This document shows positions 7,601 through 16,786 of a stretch of DNA of 64,000 nucleotides, in pieces. How positions within the stretch are numbered: position 1 is the stretch's first letter; every line of letters begins with the position of its first letter. The position numbers and the translations under genes are program-made. This DNA comes from Sporosarcina globispora (lineage in GTDB: Bacteria; Bacillota; Bacilli; Bacillales; Cytobacillaceae): NCBI RefSeq assembly GCF_001274725.1, contig NZ_LGUF01000007.1:3971039-4035038 (forward strand), written 5' to 3'. The notes beneath the pieces were generated by a model. It was given only the letters and a program-made list of their open reading frames with translations. It searched no databases and was not told the DNA's origin.

Positions 7601-10600
7601 TTACTGAATCCCCAGCTCTTTCAAAATACTTTCTAATGTCTTGCCATCATGCGTTTCTTTTGCAGCTGGTGGATTTTCAGCATATTTGTTTTGCAATAAG
7701 TAATTCTCTTTAACAAAGCCGATGTCTTTCGCATCAACAGTACCATCAAAATTAATATCCGCCGCACGGTTGCTCGTCTGCCAAGCTTTTTGAGTTTCAA
7801 TCGCGTCTAAAATATCAATGACGTTATCTTGGTTGACATCACCAGCTTTCATATTAACCAAATATGGGTAGATATAAAGATTTTGACCAAAAAGCTCTCC
7901 CTTATTTTCAAACCCAATCGGTTGTTTAGTGTGCACCACAAAGTGACCAGGTACTTTAATATCTATAGTATATGGATCCTTGCTTAAAGGAAGCTTTCCT
8001 ACACTATAATTTCCATCTAAGTCGATTAAAGGAGTGGCGTCAAAAGTAAATCCGCTTGAATTCTTGAGCTTTAGCGATGCCCCAGCCTTTATCCACTCTG
8101 TTGGATTAATATCAAAACTATACTTAGAAGTGAGGAATCCGTCCGGCTTTACTCGGCCAGAAACGTTATTAAATTGCGGTAGAACCTCAAAATTGTAACC
8201 GGCGTTAAGTAGTTTGCTAGTTTGATTTTGACTATTTATTACAGTAGCCGTTGGATTGATGCTAGCCCCTAAAGTGAAGATTTCATCCCTTACCTTTACC
8301 GTAACATCTACAACTGCCGTATGATCAAATGTCAAATTGGAATCGTTAAGGACAACCTTTACCTCGTCTCCATTCACTGTTATGGTTGCTTTGTCTGAAA
8401 CTCCATTCGCAAGTTTGGCATCGACTAAAGTTGCCTTGCCAGATGGATCTTTCAAGTTCCAAACCACTTCTTTCGCATCGCTTACATTATCCAGGAATAA
8501 TTGGCCTTTAATCGTTTCACCTGTTTTTACTTTTTTGATATCGCTTTTTGCATACGTTACAGGTGTCCCTTCTTTGACAAAGAAATATTCTTTTGTTGGT
8601 ACTAGATTACCGGCTTTATCAAATCCATCTAATGTATATCGCAGTGCTGGAACGGTTTCATCCAGGGTAACTGCACTTGCCCATTTTCCGTCCTGATCCA
8701 TAGAAATCGGATAGAGAGGTTGCTTAGGGTCCCAATTAGGAAGCACCTCATTCGAAGATTGGTCAATATCTATTCCTGCTTTCTGCATTTCTGCCACGAG
8801 AGGATCGGTAATTTGAATATTGAATGGATACGTTTGTTGACCTGGTTTGTATTCAAGGAACGGAGACGGTCCATCTAATGAACTTGTAAAAGTAGGATCG
8901 TCAATATCAATGAAAACATCCTGTGCTTCTTTTACCACTTTTCCAGCTTGAGTTACAGTCGTAATATTCAACTTATAGTGGCCAGGTTTTGCATAACTCT
9001 GTTCTTTTGCAATAGGCTGTTTAGGGTCCCCTGTAAATGCATAGTACGTCCCAGTAAAGAGTGATACGTTAACTTCGATACCCGGTGGAAGAATCTCTAA
9101 ATCTGGCATTGTTCCGACAAAACCTAACTCTTTTCCTGTTTCTGCATCTTGCAGGGTGACATCCAATGTTTTCAATGGTTTGATTACTGTAAGTCTGCCC
9201 CAAGCAAGATAATTATAGTTAGGTCTCCGTCTCTCTGGATCTTGATCTAAATGTTTCGGTAAAATGGAATGCGAATAGAGATCTAAAGCATAGGCAGCAT
9301 TATTTTCAATATAGAAATTAAATGGAATGCGATACTTATCGGATGAATCCTCTTTATTCGTCAGTACGATATACCCTTCGTATAGACCCCATTTTGCCGT
9401 CTTTGGCGCTGTCAAAAATACATTTTGTTTCACTTCTTTGTTGGCTTGTACTTTAATGCTTTTGCTGGTGCTAACGATAACGCCATTTTTACTCAGGCTG
9501 TTCGTTTCATTTTTTAATACATTTTCTTCTACAGAAACAGTGAAGTTTTTAGTAATGTCACTGTTGTTTGTGAAGCTTATGTTTTTACTCACACGAATAT
9601 TGCTTCCTGTCACATCACGGTCGTAAAAGCCAAACATTATATCACCGGATGGATTTTTGACCTTAATGAAATCCTCACCATCTGGAACGAAGGTTTCATC
9701 GGTCACTTGCATTTTCATTCCCCCATGAATGGCTTGATAAGGGTCTACACGACCTGCTCCCATTTCATACAAACTATACTCGCCATTTAACGGATCTGCC
9801 GTATTCATAAGTATTGTTTTAATATCATCTGGATCAAGCTTTGGATTCGCCTGTAATAATAATGCGGCAATTCCAGCCGTGTGTGGGGTAGCCATCGATG
9901 TTCCGTCATGACGTGCATAGGCATATTTATAGTCTTCTGGTTGTTTAGGGTTAGTAATGTAAGAAGGGACTGTAGAAAGCACGCTCACCCCAGGAGCAAC
10001 GACCTCTGGTTTTATATCACTAGTACCCGCGACTGGCCCTCTTGAACTGAAGTAAGCTAATTTATCTCCTTCGGTTACGATATCTTGCAAATTGGAGAAA
10101 GTGAATGCTTTGTTCCCTTGAGCAATTTTCGCTTTTAATTCCTCACCTGCCGCTTTTGTAATAGAAAAAGCAGGAATGAAGTCAACGGATTCCCCTAGAT
10201 TGGTGCCAATCTGTCCGTCTGCATTGTTATACATAATAACAGCGGCTGCCCCATGTTCTTTTGCAAATTTGATTTTGTCAACGAGGGCAAAGTTCCCGCG
10301 TTGAACGAAAGCAATTTTCCCTGTAACATCTTTGCCTGCATATTCTCCTTGTGAACCTAATCCTACATCGACAAGCTCAAGTGATTGCCCATTTAATGTG
10401 GAGAGATTATCCTCATAGCTTCTTCCCATGCTGATGAGCTTAGTGGACCAGTCTCCTGAAACGCTGCCTGTAAATGAAGTTGTCTTAATAGGAACATCAC
10501 TTGCTCCTACCGTTAAAGCTAGTGCAGCTGTACCTGGTGTACCTACCGTGTAGAAATCTGGACCTGCATTTCCTGCAGCAACAACAGCCGTAACACCACT

Positions 10601-11704
10601 CAACACAGCATAATTAATAGCGGTACTTAATGGGAAATACGGATCGTTTATATTTGCCCCTAATGAAAGGTTCATGACATCCATTCCGTCTGCCACTGCT
10701 TTATCAATACCTCCCAGGATCGCTGCACCTGTTCCGCTTCCATAAGGTCCTAAAACGCGGTAGACATAAAGATCGGCATCTGGAGCTACACCTTCTACAG
10801 AAACTTCACTATTATTTTTATTTTGGCCAACAATGGTTCCAGAAACATGCGTACCATGCTCTGTGTAATAGGTTGCACCGGTAAAAGGATTTCTTTCAGA
10901 TTTACCCGATTTCTGCCAATCAGTATACGTTGCTTCCATTGGGTCGTTATCATTATCTACGAAATCATAACCACCTTTGTATGCATCCTTTAAATCCGGG
11001 TGATTATAGTCAATCCCAGTATCAAGAACAGCTACTTTTACGCCTTTTCCGGTAATGCCTTCCTTATGCAACTTATCAATCTTTAAATAAGGAATACTCT
11101 CAATAGAAGTAGTAATTTTTCGATCAACATCTTGTGGAAGATCTTGCTTAATAGGATCAACCGTAAAGGTCTGGTTTTTATGAACAGCTTGGACAACATC
11201 AGATTCTAATAGGAGCTGTACTTGATCGGCGGGCAATGTCATCGCTACGCCGTTATAAGCTTTTTTGAACGTCTGGGTGATGGAACTTGAAATGTTTTTT
11301 GATTTGGAGTTCTCTTGAGTCAAGTATTTTTTGATGTCTTCTTTAAAGGTTATGTGTTCTTTCTCTACTTTCGCAGCAGCGTCTTCAATTTTTAATGTTT
11401 TGCCTTTTGCAGCTGCTTCTAATACAGCTACTTTACCAGGGTTCGATTTGAATTCGACAATGACGGAAATATCTTCTTTCGACTGTAACTCCGCCTTGCT
11501 GAATCCTTGCAGGCCTGTAGGTTTGTTCACTTGCAATTGATGCAATGCTTCACGTTGTTCCTTTGTCAAAGATGACAGAACGTCCTCTGTCTTAATTTCT
11601 TGTGCTGCTGCTTCAGTGGAAAGTACCGAATGAATAGGTGAGATTATTAAGCCTGCTGAAAATGCCACAGCAGCTGCTTTCTTGATTAATGAATTAATTT
11701 CCAT
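7601..11704 (-). CDS. Vpr-like secreted S8 serine protease with PA domain and dockerin-like C-terminus
   Basis: 1367 residues. Signal peptide 1-33, Inhibitor_I9-like prodomain about 75-190, then the subtilisin domain. The catalytic triad is visible: Asp about 228 (VAVLDTGID), His about 283 (EHGTHVSGT), Ser about 603 (GTSMATPH). A PA domain (about 440-540, VQRGNFALVDKIKFAKEHGA) is inserted between His and Ser, as in Vpr. A long beta-rich region follows. The end (about 1270-1325) has two Ca-binding repeats, GDVNQDNVIDILDAI and ADINFDGTVDAKDIGF, of dockerin type. B. subtilis Vpr is about 800 residues, so this protein is much longer. Start ATG 11704 behind GCGGGGG; the frame is open to 11746. It is divergent from an NprR-like regulator. 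Confidence 0.85.
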   Translation of the reverse strand: MEINSLIKKAAAVAFSAGLIISPIHSVLSTEAAAQEIKTEDVLSSLTKEQREALHQLQVNKPTGLQGFSKAELQSKEDISVIVEFKSNPGKVAVLEAAAKGKTLKIEDAAAKVEKEHITFKEDIKKYLTQENSKSKNISSSITQTFKKAYNGVAMTLPADQVQLLLESDVVQAVHKNQTFTVDPIKQDLPQDVDRKITTSIESIPYLKIDKLHKEGITGKGVKVAVLDTGIDYNHPDLKDAYKGGYDFVDNDNDPMEATYTDWQKSGKSERNPFTGATYYTEHGTHVSGTIVGQNKNNSEVSVEGVAPDADLYVYRVLGPYGSGTGAAILGGIDKAVADGMDVMNLSLGANINDPYFPLSTAINYAVLSGVTAVVAAGNAGPDFYTVGTPGTAALALTVGASDVPIKTTSFTGSVSGDWSTKLISMGRSYEDNLSTLNGQSLELVDVGLGSQGEYAGKDVTGKIAFVQRGNFALVDKIKFAKEHGAAAVIMYNNADGQIGTNLGESVDFIPAFSITKAAGEELKAKIAQGNKAFTFSNLQDIVTEGDKLAYFSSRGPVAGTSDIKPEVVAPGVSVLSTVPSYITNPKQPEDYKYAYARHDGTSMATPHTAGIAALLLQANPKLDPDDIKTILMNTADPLNGEYSLYEMGAGRVDPYQAIHGGMKMQVTDETFVPDGEDFIKVKNPSGDIMFGFYDRDVTGSNIRVSKNISFTNNSDITKNFTVSVEENVLKNETNSLSKNGVIVSTSKSIKVQANKEVKQNVFLTAPKTAKWGLYEGYIVLTNKEDSSDKYRIPFNFYIENNAAYALDLYSHSILPKHLDQDPERRRPNYNYLAWGRLTVIKPLKTLDVTLQDAETGKELGFVGTMPDLEILPPGIEVNVSLFTGTYYAFTGDPKQPIAKEQSYAKPGHYKLNITTVTQAGKVVKEAQDVFIDIDDPTFTSSLDGPSPFLEYKPGQQTYPFNIQITDPLVAEMQKAGIDIDQSSNEVLPNWDPKQPLYPISMDQDGKWASAVTLDETVPALRYTLDGFDKAGNLVPTKEYFFVKEGTPVTYAKSDIKKVKTGETIKGQLFLDNVSDAKEVVWNLKDPSGKATLVDAKLANGVSDKATITVNGDEVKVVLNDSNLTFDHTAVVDVTVKVRDEIFTLGASINPTATVINSQNQTSKLLNAGYNFEVLPQFNNVSGRVKPDGFLTSKYSFDINPTEWIKAGASLKLKNSSGFTFDATPLIDLDGNYSVGKLPLSKDPYTIDIKVPGHFVVHTKQPIGFENKGELFGQNLYIYPYLVNMKAGDVNQDNVIDILDAIETQKAWQTSNRAADINFDGTVDAKDIGFVKENYLLQNKYAENPPAAKETHDGKTLESILKELGIQ

Positions 11705-12229
11705 AAGACCCCCGCTTTCCAAATTCGATGAATTTTCAGAATACAAGTAATGAACTGTTCCTTTCTTAAAATTTCGAATATTACATTTAAATCATAATAC
11801 CTTTTTCTTTTAGCTGCTAATGGGGTTTTTTCTGTGACTTTTGGGGTGTGCTCTGTGTCTTTTATAGTAAAACAGCTGATATCTATCGAGATTTTTAGCA
11901 CTTAAGAACTAAATACCAAGTAATCAAGTTGGGGTTTTTTCTCTCTTCTTTCGCGTTATTTCTACTGTTTTTCTGCCTTATTCCTACTTTTTTCCACAAA
12001 CTTTCTAAAAAATCTAAAACTTACAGTTTCTCCGCAAATAGATCGTAGGTTCTTTATCCTAGAAAAAAGCAGTAATCATTTCTATTAGTAGGCAAATAGA
12101 CAGAAAAAAATAAATAAATAGATAAATTTAGCAGAAAATAGACTCGAAAATATTATTACGAGTTGGGGTTTCTTTAGTAAAATAAGAACATACAAACTTC
12201 AATTGGCAAGCTGAAGAGAGGAGATCACC
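11705..12229. promoter_or_regulatory. 525-nt divergent control region with repeated TTGGGGTTT motifs
   Basis: It lies between the protease and the HTH-TPR regulator. Four related motifs run on the plus strand: TGGGGTTTTTTCTGTG (11821), TTTGGGGTGTGCTCTG (11840), TTGGGGTTTTTTCTCT (11930) and TTGGGGTTTCTTTAGT (12164). The third is also part of the palindrome CCAAGTAATCAAGTTGG. They are candidate operators for the adjacent regulator, by position only. Confidence 0.4.
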
Positions 12230-13471
12230 ATGCTAGAGGGAAAAATCATTAAATTCTATCGTGAACGTCAGAACATGATGCAGAGGGATTTAGGAATTGG
12301 GATCTGTTCGAGTACACATATAAGCAAAATTGAACGAGGATTAACAGAAGTCTCCAAGGAAACGATAGAGTTGCTGTCACAGCGGCTTGGCATTAATATG
12401 GAAACAGAAATTGAAACTTACAATGGAATAGACTCCCTTTTAAAAAAATGGCATGAATCGATCATTTTGAAGCTGAATACAAAGGCTGAGAATCTAAAGA
12501 AGCAATTAGAAGCTATTGCTCTGCTGCAAATGCCGGATATTTATCATTCCTATACACTGGTACTCACAAGATATTATTTATTGATAGGGCAGGAACATCA
12601 AGCTAAATCTCTAATTGCTGAAATGGATAAATGGTCCGATCTTTCACTATATGAAAAAAACATGCTTCATCACATTAAAGGGATCAATGGATTGATTAAT
12701 AAGGAATATGATAAGGCAATTTCATATCTTCAAGGAATCGATCTAACCTATTACAACAACCAAGAGTGCTATTATCATTTGGCTTTTGCCTATCATTCTC
12801 TCAATTCACGAGTACTGGCTTATTATTATGCCGAAAAGTCCCTGCGCTTTTTCACAGAAGTGCGCAGTTTTAAGCGTATGATTGAAGCAGAAATGCTTAT
12901 GCTGATCCAAGTAGAACGAGACGAGTTTTACGATCCAAAAGATACGGAATATCAAAGATTAATCGAGATGACCGAAAGCATTGGATTAGACCATCAAAGA
13001 GCAATGCTGACCCACAATCTCGCATACCAGAAAGTTCGCCAAGGAAATTATGAAAAAGCTTGCGAATACTATAAACAATCCATGGACACAAAAGACCAAC
13101 ACACACCCCTTCATATAGCCTCTTTAGAAGGCTATATACATGCATTAACGAAACAAGGATTGAAATCAAACGAAGAATTGCTCCAATTGGCCGAAAAGGG
13201 TATTGCTCTTTCTGAAGAATTAACCGAGAAAATCTATAAACACTTCTTCTATTTACATAAATATAATCTTCAAAACGAAAAAGAACTTTATTATCATTAC
13301 CTTGAAAAAGAAGCATTTCCATATTATAAGAAAATGGCACATGTTCGCTTACTTGAACATTATTCGATAAAGTTGTTCGACTATCATATGGAAAAAGGCA
13401 ATATCAAAGAAGCCAATCATTACGCAGCGCTTCTCGTGGAAAAGTATCGTAGAAATGATAGATTTGTATAA
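12230..13471 (+). CDS. HTH-TPR regulator of the RNPP (NprR/PlcR-like) type
   Basis: 413 residues. An N-terminal Xre-type HTH at about 5-60 (GKIIKFYRERQNMMQRDLGI, then STHISKIERGLTEVSKETIE) is followed by about 340 residues of TPR-like helical pairs (HLAFAYHSLNSRVLAYYYAEK, GNYEKACEYYKQSM). Length and order match NprR-like quorum sensors, which bind a secreted peptide and control secreted proteases. It is divergent from a large secreted protease, which supports such a role by inference. ATG sits behind GAGGAG. No NprX-like gene with a signal-type N-terminus is found downstream, only a 25-codon ORF. Confidence 0.75.
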   Translation: MLEGKIIKFYRERQNMMQRDLGIGICSSTHISKIERGLTEVSKETIELLSQRLGINMETEIETYNGIDSLLKKWHESIILKLNTKAENLKKQLEAIALLQMPDIYHSYTLVLTRYYLLIGQEHQAKSLIAEMDKWSDLSLYEKNMLHHIKGINGLINKEYDKAISYLQGIDLTYYNNQECYYHLAFAYHSLNSRVLAYYYAEKSLRFFTEVRSFKRMIEAEMLMLIQVERDEFYDPKDTEYQRLIEMTESIGLDHQRAMLTHNLAYQKVRQGNYEKACEYYKQSMDTKDQHTPLHIASLEGYIHALTKQGLKSNEELLQLAEKGIALSEELTEKIYKHFFYLHKYNLQNEKELYYHYLEKEAFPYYKKMAHVRLLEHYSIKLFDYHMEKGNIKEANHYAALLVEKYRRNDRFV

Positions 13472-13562
13472 TAATTAACTTAATTCTTTAAGGATATCGT
13501 GTTACACAAACGTGCATTATAGGAGTTAAAAAAGTTCCTAACCATTAAAAGGCGGGACTAGA

Positions 13563-13640
13563 ATGTTTCCCTTCGAGCAAATGAATGGGATGATCAAGGG
13601 AACAAGAATTCTCAAGAAGTCAATAAGGCTTATGGTTTGA
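13563..13640 (+). CDS. possible 25-residue peptide gene downstream of the RNPP regulator
   Basis: ATG 13563 behind AAGGCGGG encodes MFPFEQMNGMIKG and a basic tail ending LKKSIRLMV. It sits between the regulator and its terminator, where nprX-like genes occur. It has no obvious export signal, so a signalling role is doubtful. It could be a chance ORF. Confidence 0.25.
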   Translation: MFPFEQMNGMIKGTRILKKSIRLMV

Positions 13641-13648
13641 GATAAGGT

Positions 13649-13689
13649 TAATAGCCGATCCATCTGCAAAGGATGGATCGGCTATTTTA
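13649..13689 (+). terminator. intrinsic terminator after the RNPP regulator
   Basis: A 14-bp perfect stem ATAGCCGATCCATC (13651-13664) / GATGGATCGGCTAT (13672-13685), 7-nt loop, then TTTTAT. Confidence 0.85.
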
Positions 13690-13809
13690 TCCCGCATTTA
13701 AAACAAATACCTATTATCTATTAACATCCTTGGGATTGGCTAGCTGTTGATTAATTTAAGCAAATGAATGGCGACAATTGGCAGTTGGGATTTTTTGCAG
13801 TCATAAACA

Positions 13810-14613
13810 CTATTTCCATCCCCATTTTTGAAAAATTTGGTGAGAGGACTCAGTTTTTAAATAATCTACGAATCGCTGGGAATCTTTTTTATTATCTGAG
13901 GTGTTTGTAAGAGCGATTGGGGTTCCCCTATAAAGCTTTTCTGAGTCTGGCAGTTCAACTAATTCTGTAACATCCTTAAGCCTGTAATGCCAAGATTCGT
14001 ATGTAATCCACGCATCTAGCTTCGAATTGGATTTCCATAGCTCAATCGCTTCTGCGCTGGTTTTCACAGAAACATCAATATTTTTGCTAATTCCTCCTAT
14101 TAACCCCGTTCTGCCCGCTAAATCTTCCCATAAACCAAGCTGTCCAGCACCATTTACATCTACAATTTTCACGCCACTTTTCGTTAAATCCTCAAGAGAA
14201 TGAATGTTCTTCGGATTACCTTTACGTACCAAAATACCTGCTGCTCTAGGATATAATTCTGTAAGTGAATTTTCATTTATCATCTCTGGATTGTTTAACA
14301 TTAAGCTGCGGAGCATATACTCAGATCCTCCATATATAATGTCCGCATCTTTCTTCGCATCGTCAATCCAATTCGATTCTGGTCCAGCCGTCACTACTAC
14401 TTCTATTCCTGTTTCAGCTGTAAATTTTTCTGCAGCCTCCTTTATGGGCCCCAATGGTCCTCCTGGCCCGTACACCTTAATAACCCCATCGTTCTTTATG
14501 GACCTAGACTGATCTAAAGACGCTGATGAATTATCCATGTTCGCGTAAACTGATAACCCGGCAACTGTTAACAAAAGCGAAAGCAAAGCAGTAATTAATA
14601 ATGTTTTTTTCAC
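13810..14613 (-). CDS. AcfC-like extracellular solute-binding protein
   Basis: 267 residues with a Sec signal peptide (1-24, KKTLLITALLSLLLTVAG) and no lipobox Cys. The mature protein opens with GVIKVYGPGGPLGPIKEAA, the hallmark of AcfC (accessory colonization factor) proteins, which are relatives of sulfate/molybdate-type binding proteins. Next come TAGPESNWIDDAKKDADIIY and the C-terminal lobe with LDAWITYESWHY. The ligand is probably an anion. No permease or ATPase lies nearby. GTG 14613 follows AAAAGGAGG; the frame is open to 14649. It lies downstream of LysR-type promoter a and the CxxH gene, so it may belong to the same regulon. Confidence 0.75.
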   Translation of the reverse strand: MKKTLLITALLSLLLTVAGLSVYANMDNSSASLDQSRSIKNDGVIKVYGPGGPLGPIKEAAEKFTAETGIEVVVTAGPESNWIDDAKKDADIIYGGSEYMLRSLMLNNPEMINENSLTELYPRAAGILVRKGNPKNIHSLEDLTKSGVKIVDVNGAGQLGLWEDLAGRTGLIGGISKNIDVSVKTSAEAIELWKSNSKLDAWITYESWHYRLKDVTELVELPDSEKLYRGTPIALTNTSDNKKDSQRFVDYLKTESSHQIFQKWGWK

Positions 14614-14815
14614 CTGGATTCCTCCTTTTATTAAATTTAACCTTTTCAATTAAGGTAACGTTTAGATAAGTAAAACGGTTTGATAAAAATTCAAAAATAG
14701 GAGTATGGTCACTAGTGCTGACTGTTCCATTACGACCTTTGGCTACCTATCACCTTCTCTTTCGAACATGCCTTTCCCTCTCTCAATCAATAGCGTGCTA
14801 ATGAAGGAAACCTTT

Positions 14816-14992
14816 TTATGATGAATAATTAATGAGAAACCTTTTTTTCTTCAACATTGGTATAAACAATTTATATCTCACTCCTTTTCCACAAAATTCA
14901 CAAACTAAATTTGTAGAAGAAACTTCTTCAACATGAGGTACTTGAATGGAGTGTATTCCTTTAATCAAATGTTTCTTACAAACATAGATCAT
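14816..14992 (-). CDS. CxxH/CxxC small protein
   Basis: 58 residues: MIYVCKKHLIKGIHSIQVPH, then CEFCGKGVRYKLF. The CxxH and CxxC pairs match the small Bacillus CxxH/CxxC protein family, which probably binds a metal and has no known function. GGTGGGG lies 6 nt ahead of ATG 14992; the frame opens at 15004. It is the first gene downstream of palindrome promoter a, with a cre-like site in its leader. Confidence 0.65.
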   Translation of the reverse strand: MIYVCKKHLIKGIHSIQVPHVEEVSSTNLVCEFCGKGVRYKLFIPMLKKKRFLINYSS

Positions 14993-15084
14993 TACAATCC
15001 CCACCTTACAGACAGATTTATTACACGAACTTCTAAGAAAGCCCTTGTTTTTCTAACGCTTCAAGATTCCCCCTTTAAATCGAA

Positions 15085-15098
15085 TGAAAACGCTTTTA
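15085..15098. promoter_or_regulatory. cre-like site (CcpA) downstream of promoter a
   Basis: TGAAAACGCTTTTA, one base away from the degenerate Bacillus cre consensus. It sits about 26-40 nt after the predicted start of promoter a, a roadblock position. Confidence 0.5.
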
Positions 15099-15130
15099 TT
15101 TTTTTGATTATTTTTACTATTGTGATATTG

Positions 15131-15176
15131 ATTATACTAATAAGTTGTAGTTAAATAAAATTAAAGATTTTAATTT
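15131..15176 (-). promoter_or_regulatory. LysR-type promoter a (palindrome plus -10)
   Basis: Perfect 8-3-8 palindrome AAATTAAAGATTTTAATTT at 15158-15176. On the minus strand TATAAT (15131-15136) follows 21 nt later, and there is no good -35 box, as expected for an activated promoter. It reads toward the CxxH and AcfC-like genes. The same arrangement occurs at 17695, 18465, 20323, 20488 and 28189. Confidence 0.65.
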
Positions 15177-15641
15177 GTAAGTAACCATTACTAATATCGA
15201 AAGATCCTAGTGGGAATCTTCCAAGCACTAAGAATAATAAGAGGTACACAAAGATCATTTTCCTATTAAACATCGTATGTGTTACTAATTTTTTTCGGAT
15301 ATAACAAAAAGCTGGGCCAATGAAAGGACGTGAATAAGTAGCTCTTAAGTATTCAAATGATAGGATAATATCGGCAGCTTTTAGTGCTATTGTGCGATAT
15401 CTTAGCAAATTCATCTCAGTAATGGTTTCAGCCTTCTGTTCTTCCATCGCAGTTAATCAAATCACAATGTAAGCTAAGGCACTAGCATCAATACAATCTT
15501 GCTTAACAAGGGCATCATACCCTTTCTTGAAAATCAACTTTTCTTACATTCAAAATAATCTACCTTTGACTTCTCCAAAGATGGAGATAATACAATATTT
15601 ATTTTGATTGGAATATACTAATAAAGGAGAAACTATGAACT
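15177..15641. other. intergenic region before lysR
   Basis: It holds only weak minus-strand open frames (for example 15151-15447) without family marks. An AT-rich lysR promoter region ends in AAAGGAGAA at 15625-15633. No palindrome of the promoter a type is found here, so lysR itself does not look like a member of the set. Confidence 0.4.
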
Positions 15642-16547
15642 ATGAACTTTGAACAATTACTTTATATTGTTGAAGTCGCAAAACATAATTCTCTGTCTGT
15701 AGCAGCTCAGAACCTTCATGTGACTCAATCTGGTATTAGCCAGTCCATTACTGGTTTAGAAAAGGAACTAGGGCTAAAAATTTTACATCGCTCACGGGGT
15801 CACGGTGCTGTCCCAACCGATGAAGGTAGAATCATTCTTAAACAAGCCTACGAAGTGCTTAAAAAGCTAGAGGAAATAAAAGAGAAAGCAAACTCATTTA
15901 ATTCAGCGGAAATAGGAGAACTAAAAGTATCTTCTATACCGGGATTAACAACTGTTCTAGTTAAAGCGTTAGCTGCTTTTAGACAGGATTATCCACAAGT
16001 AAATGTAGAAATAAACGAAAAAAGCGTAACTTCTGTAATAGAAGATGTTCGCCAGCATAAGACTGACATCGGATTGATTGCACATTCACCAGATTGGAAC
16101 ATAAACATGGAAGGAATAGCTTTTGAATCACTATTCGAGGGGAAGCAGAAAGTCTACGTTTCTAAACATTCTCCCTTAGCGTTTACCGGTACCATATCTC
16201 CACATGAAATACTAGATCAAATGCTCGTTACTTATTACGGTGAATTTATGCAATATTTCGTTCATGATTTCTTTAAAAAATATAAACCCTTGAAAATCTT
16301 ATTTACAGCAAATAATTTGGACGGCATACTCCAAGCGATCATTGAAAATTTAGCTATTACATTTGCTCCTGATTTCATCATGAAAAATCATCCTTCTGTC
16401 ATGAATGGTGATATCATTCCGATTGATTTAGTGAATCATGGGGCTGTCAATATTTCTTTTGGTCTGGCTCTATCTGAAGATAAACATTTATCCATTTTTC
16501 CCAACAAGTATATTCAATATCTAAAATCCGAAATTTCGCAAATTTAA
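15642..16547 (+). CDS. LysR-family transcriptional regulator
   Basis: 301 residues. Winged HTH 1-65 (MNFEQLLYIVEVAKHNSLSV, HVTQSGISQSITGLEKELGL) and a periplasmic-binding-like effector domain about 90-295. A first ATG (15634) nearer the AAAGGAGAA ribosome binding site opens only a 5-codon frame (MNYEL) that ends in TGA overlapping the true start, so weak or coupled initiation is possible. It is the only regulator in the 15-28 kb island, and six LysR-box-like palindromes lie there. I therefore infer that it activates the island in response to a pathway compound. Confidence 0.85.
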   Translation: MNFEQLLYIVEVAKHNSLSVAAQNLHVTQSGISQSITGLEKELGLKILHRSRGHGAVPTDEGRIILKQAYEVLKKLEEIKEKANSFNSAEIGELKVSSIPGLTTVLVKALAAFRQDYPQVNVEINEKSVTSVIEDVRQHKTDIGLIAHSPDWNINMEGIAFESLFEGKQKVYVSKHSPLAFTGTISPHEILDQMLVTYYGEFMQYFVHDFFKKYKPLKILFTANNLDGILQAIIENLAITFAPDFIMKNHPSVMNGDIIPIDLVNHGAVNISFGLALSEDKHLSIFPNKYIQYLKSEISQI

Positions 16548-16549
16548 GA

Positions 16550-16601
16550 AAAAAAGAGTAGCCACTTCGTCTTATATATGGACGCTGGGCTTCTCTTTTT
16601 T
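16550..16601 (+). terminator. intrinsic terminator of lysR
   Basis: AAAAAGAGTAGCC (16551-16563) pairs with GGGCTTCTCTTTTT (16587-16600). Its loop shares CTTCGTC and GGAC blocks with the terminator at 17814-17863, so the two are probably duplicates. Confidence 0.7.
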
Positions 16602-16616
16602 ACGGATAAACGAATA

Positions 16617-16666
16617 AAAAAGCTCAAAGTAACCTCGATAAGAACGGATGATTACGTTGAGCTTTT
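16617..16666. terminator. hairpin between lysR and SDR1
   Basis: AAAAGCTCAAAGTAAC pairs with ATTACGTTGAGCTTTT (14 of 16 positions). T-runs lie on both sides, so it may act for the convergent SDR gene. Confidence 0.5.
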
Positions 16667-16786
16667 AAAAAACAAAGGAAACTTTCTAAGTGAAAATATT
16701 CCTATATGATTATATAAAAACAGCCTGATGAAGCAGGAGAAAAGTTAAGACTTTTTCCCCTGCCCCACTTTTAACAAAGATCCTTT

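Noticed and set aside
8337..9626. Plus-strand open frames inside the S8 protease gene
   Set aside because: Antisense shadows of a clear coding region with intact motifs.
15151..15447. 98-codon minus-strand frame upstream of lysR
   Set aside because: It extends across promoter palindrome a, lacks a ribosome binding site and shows no family signs. The similar ending QIKIFNF in the frame at 28134 is only the shared operator translated.
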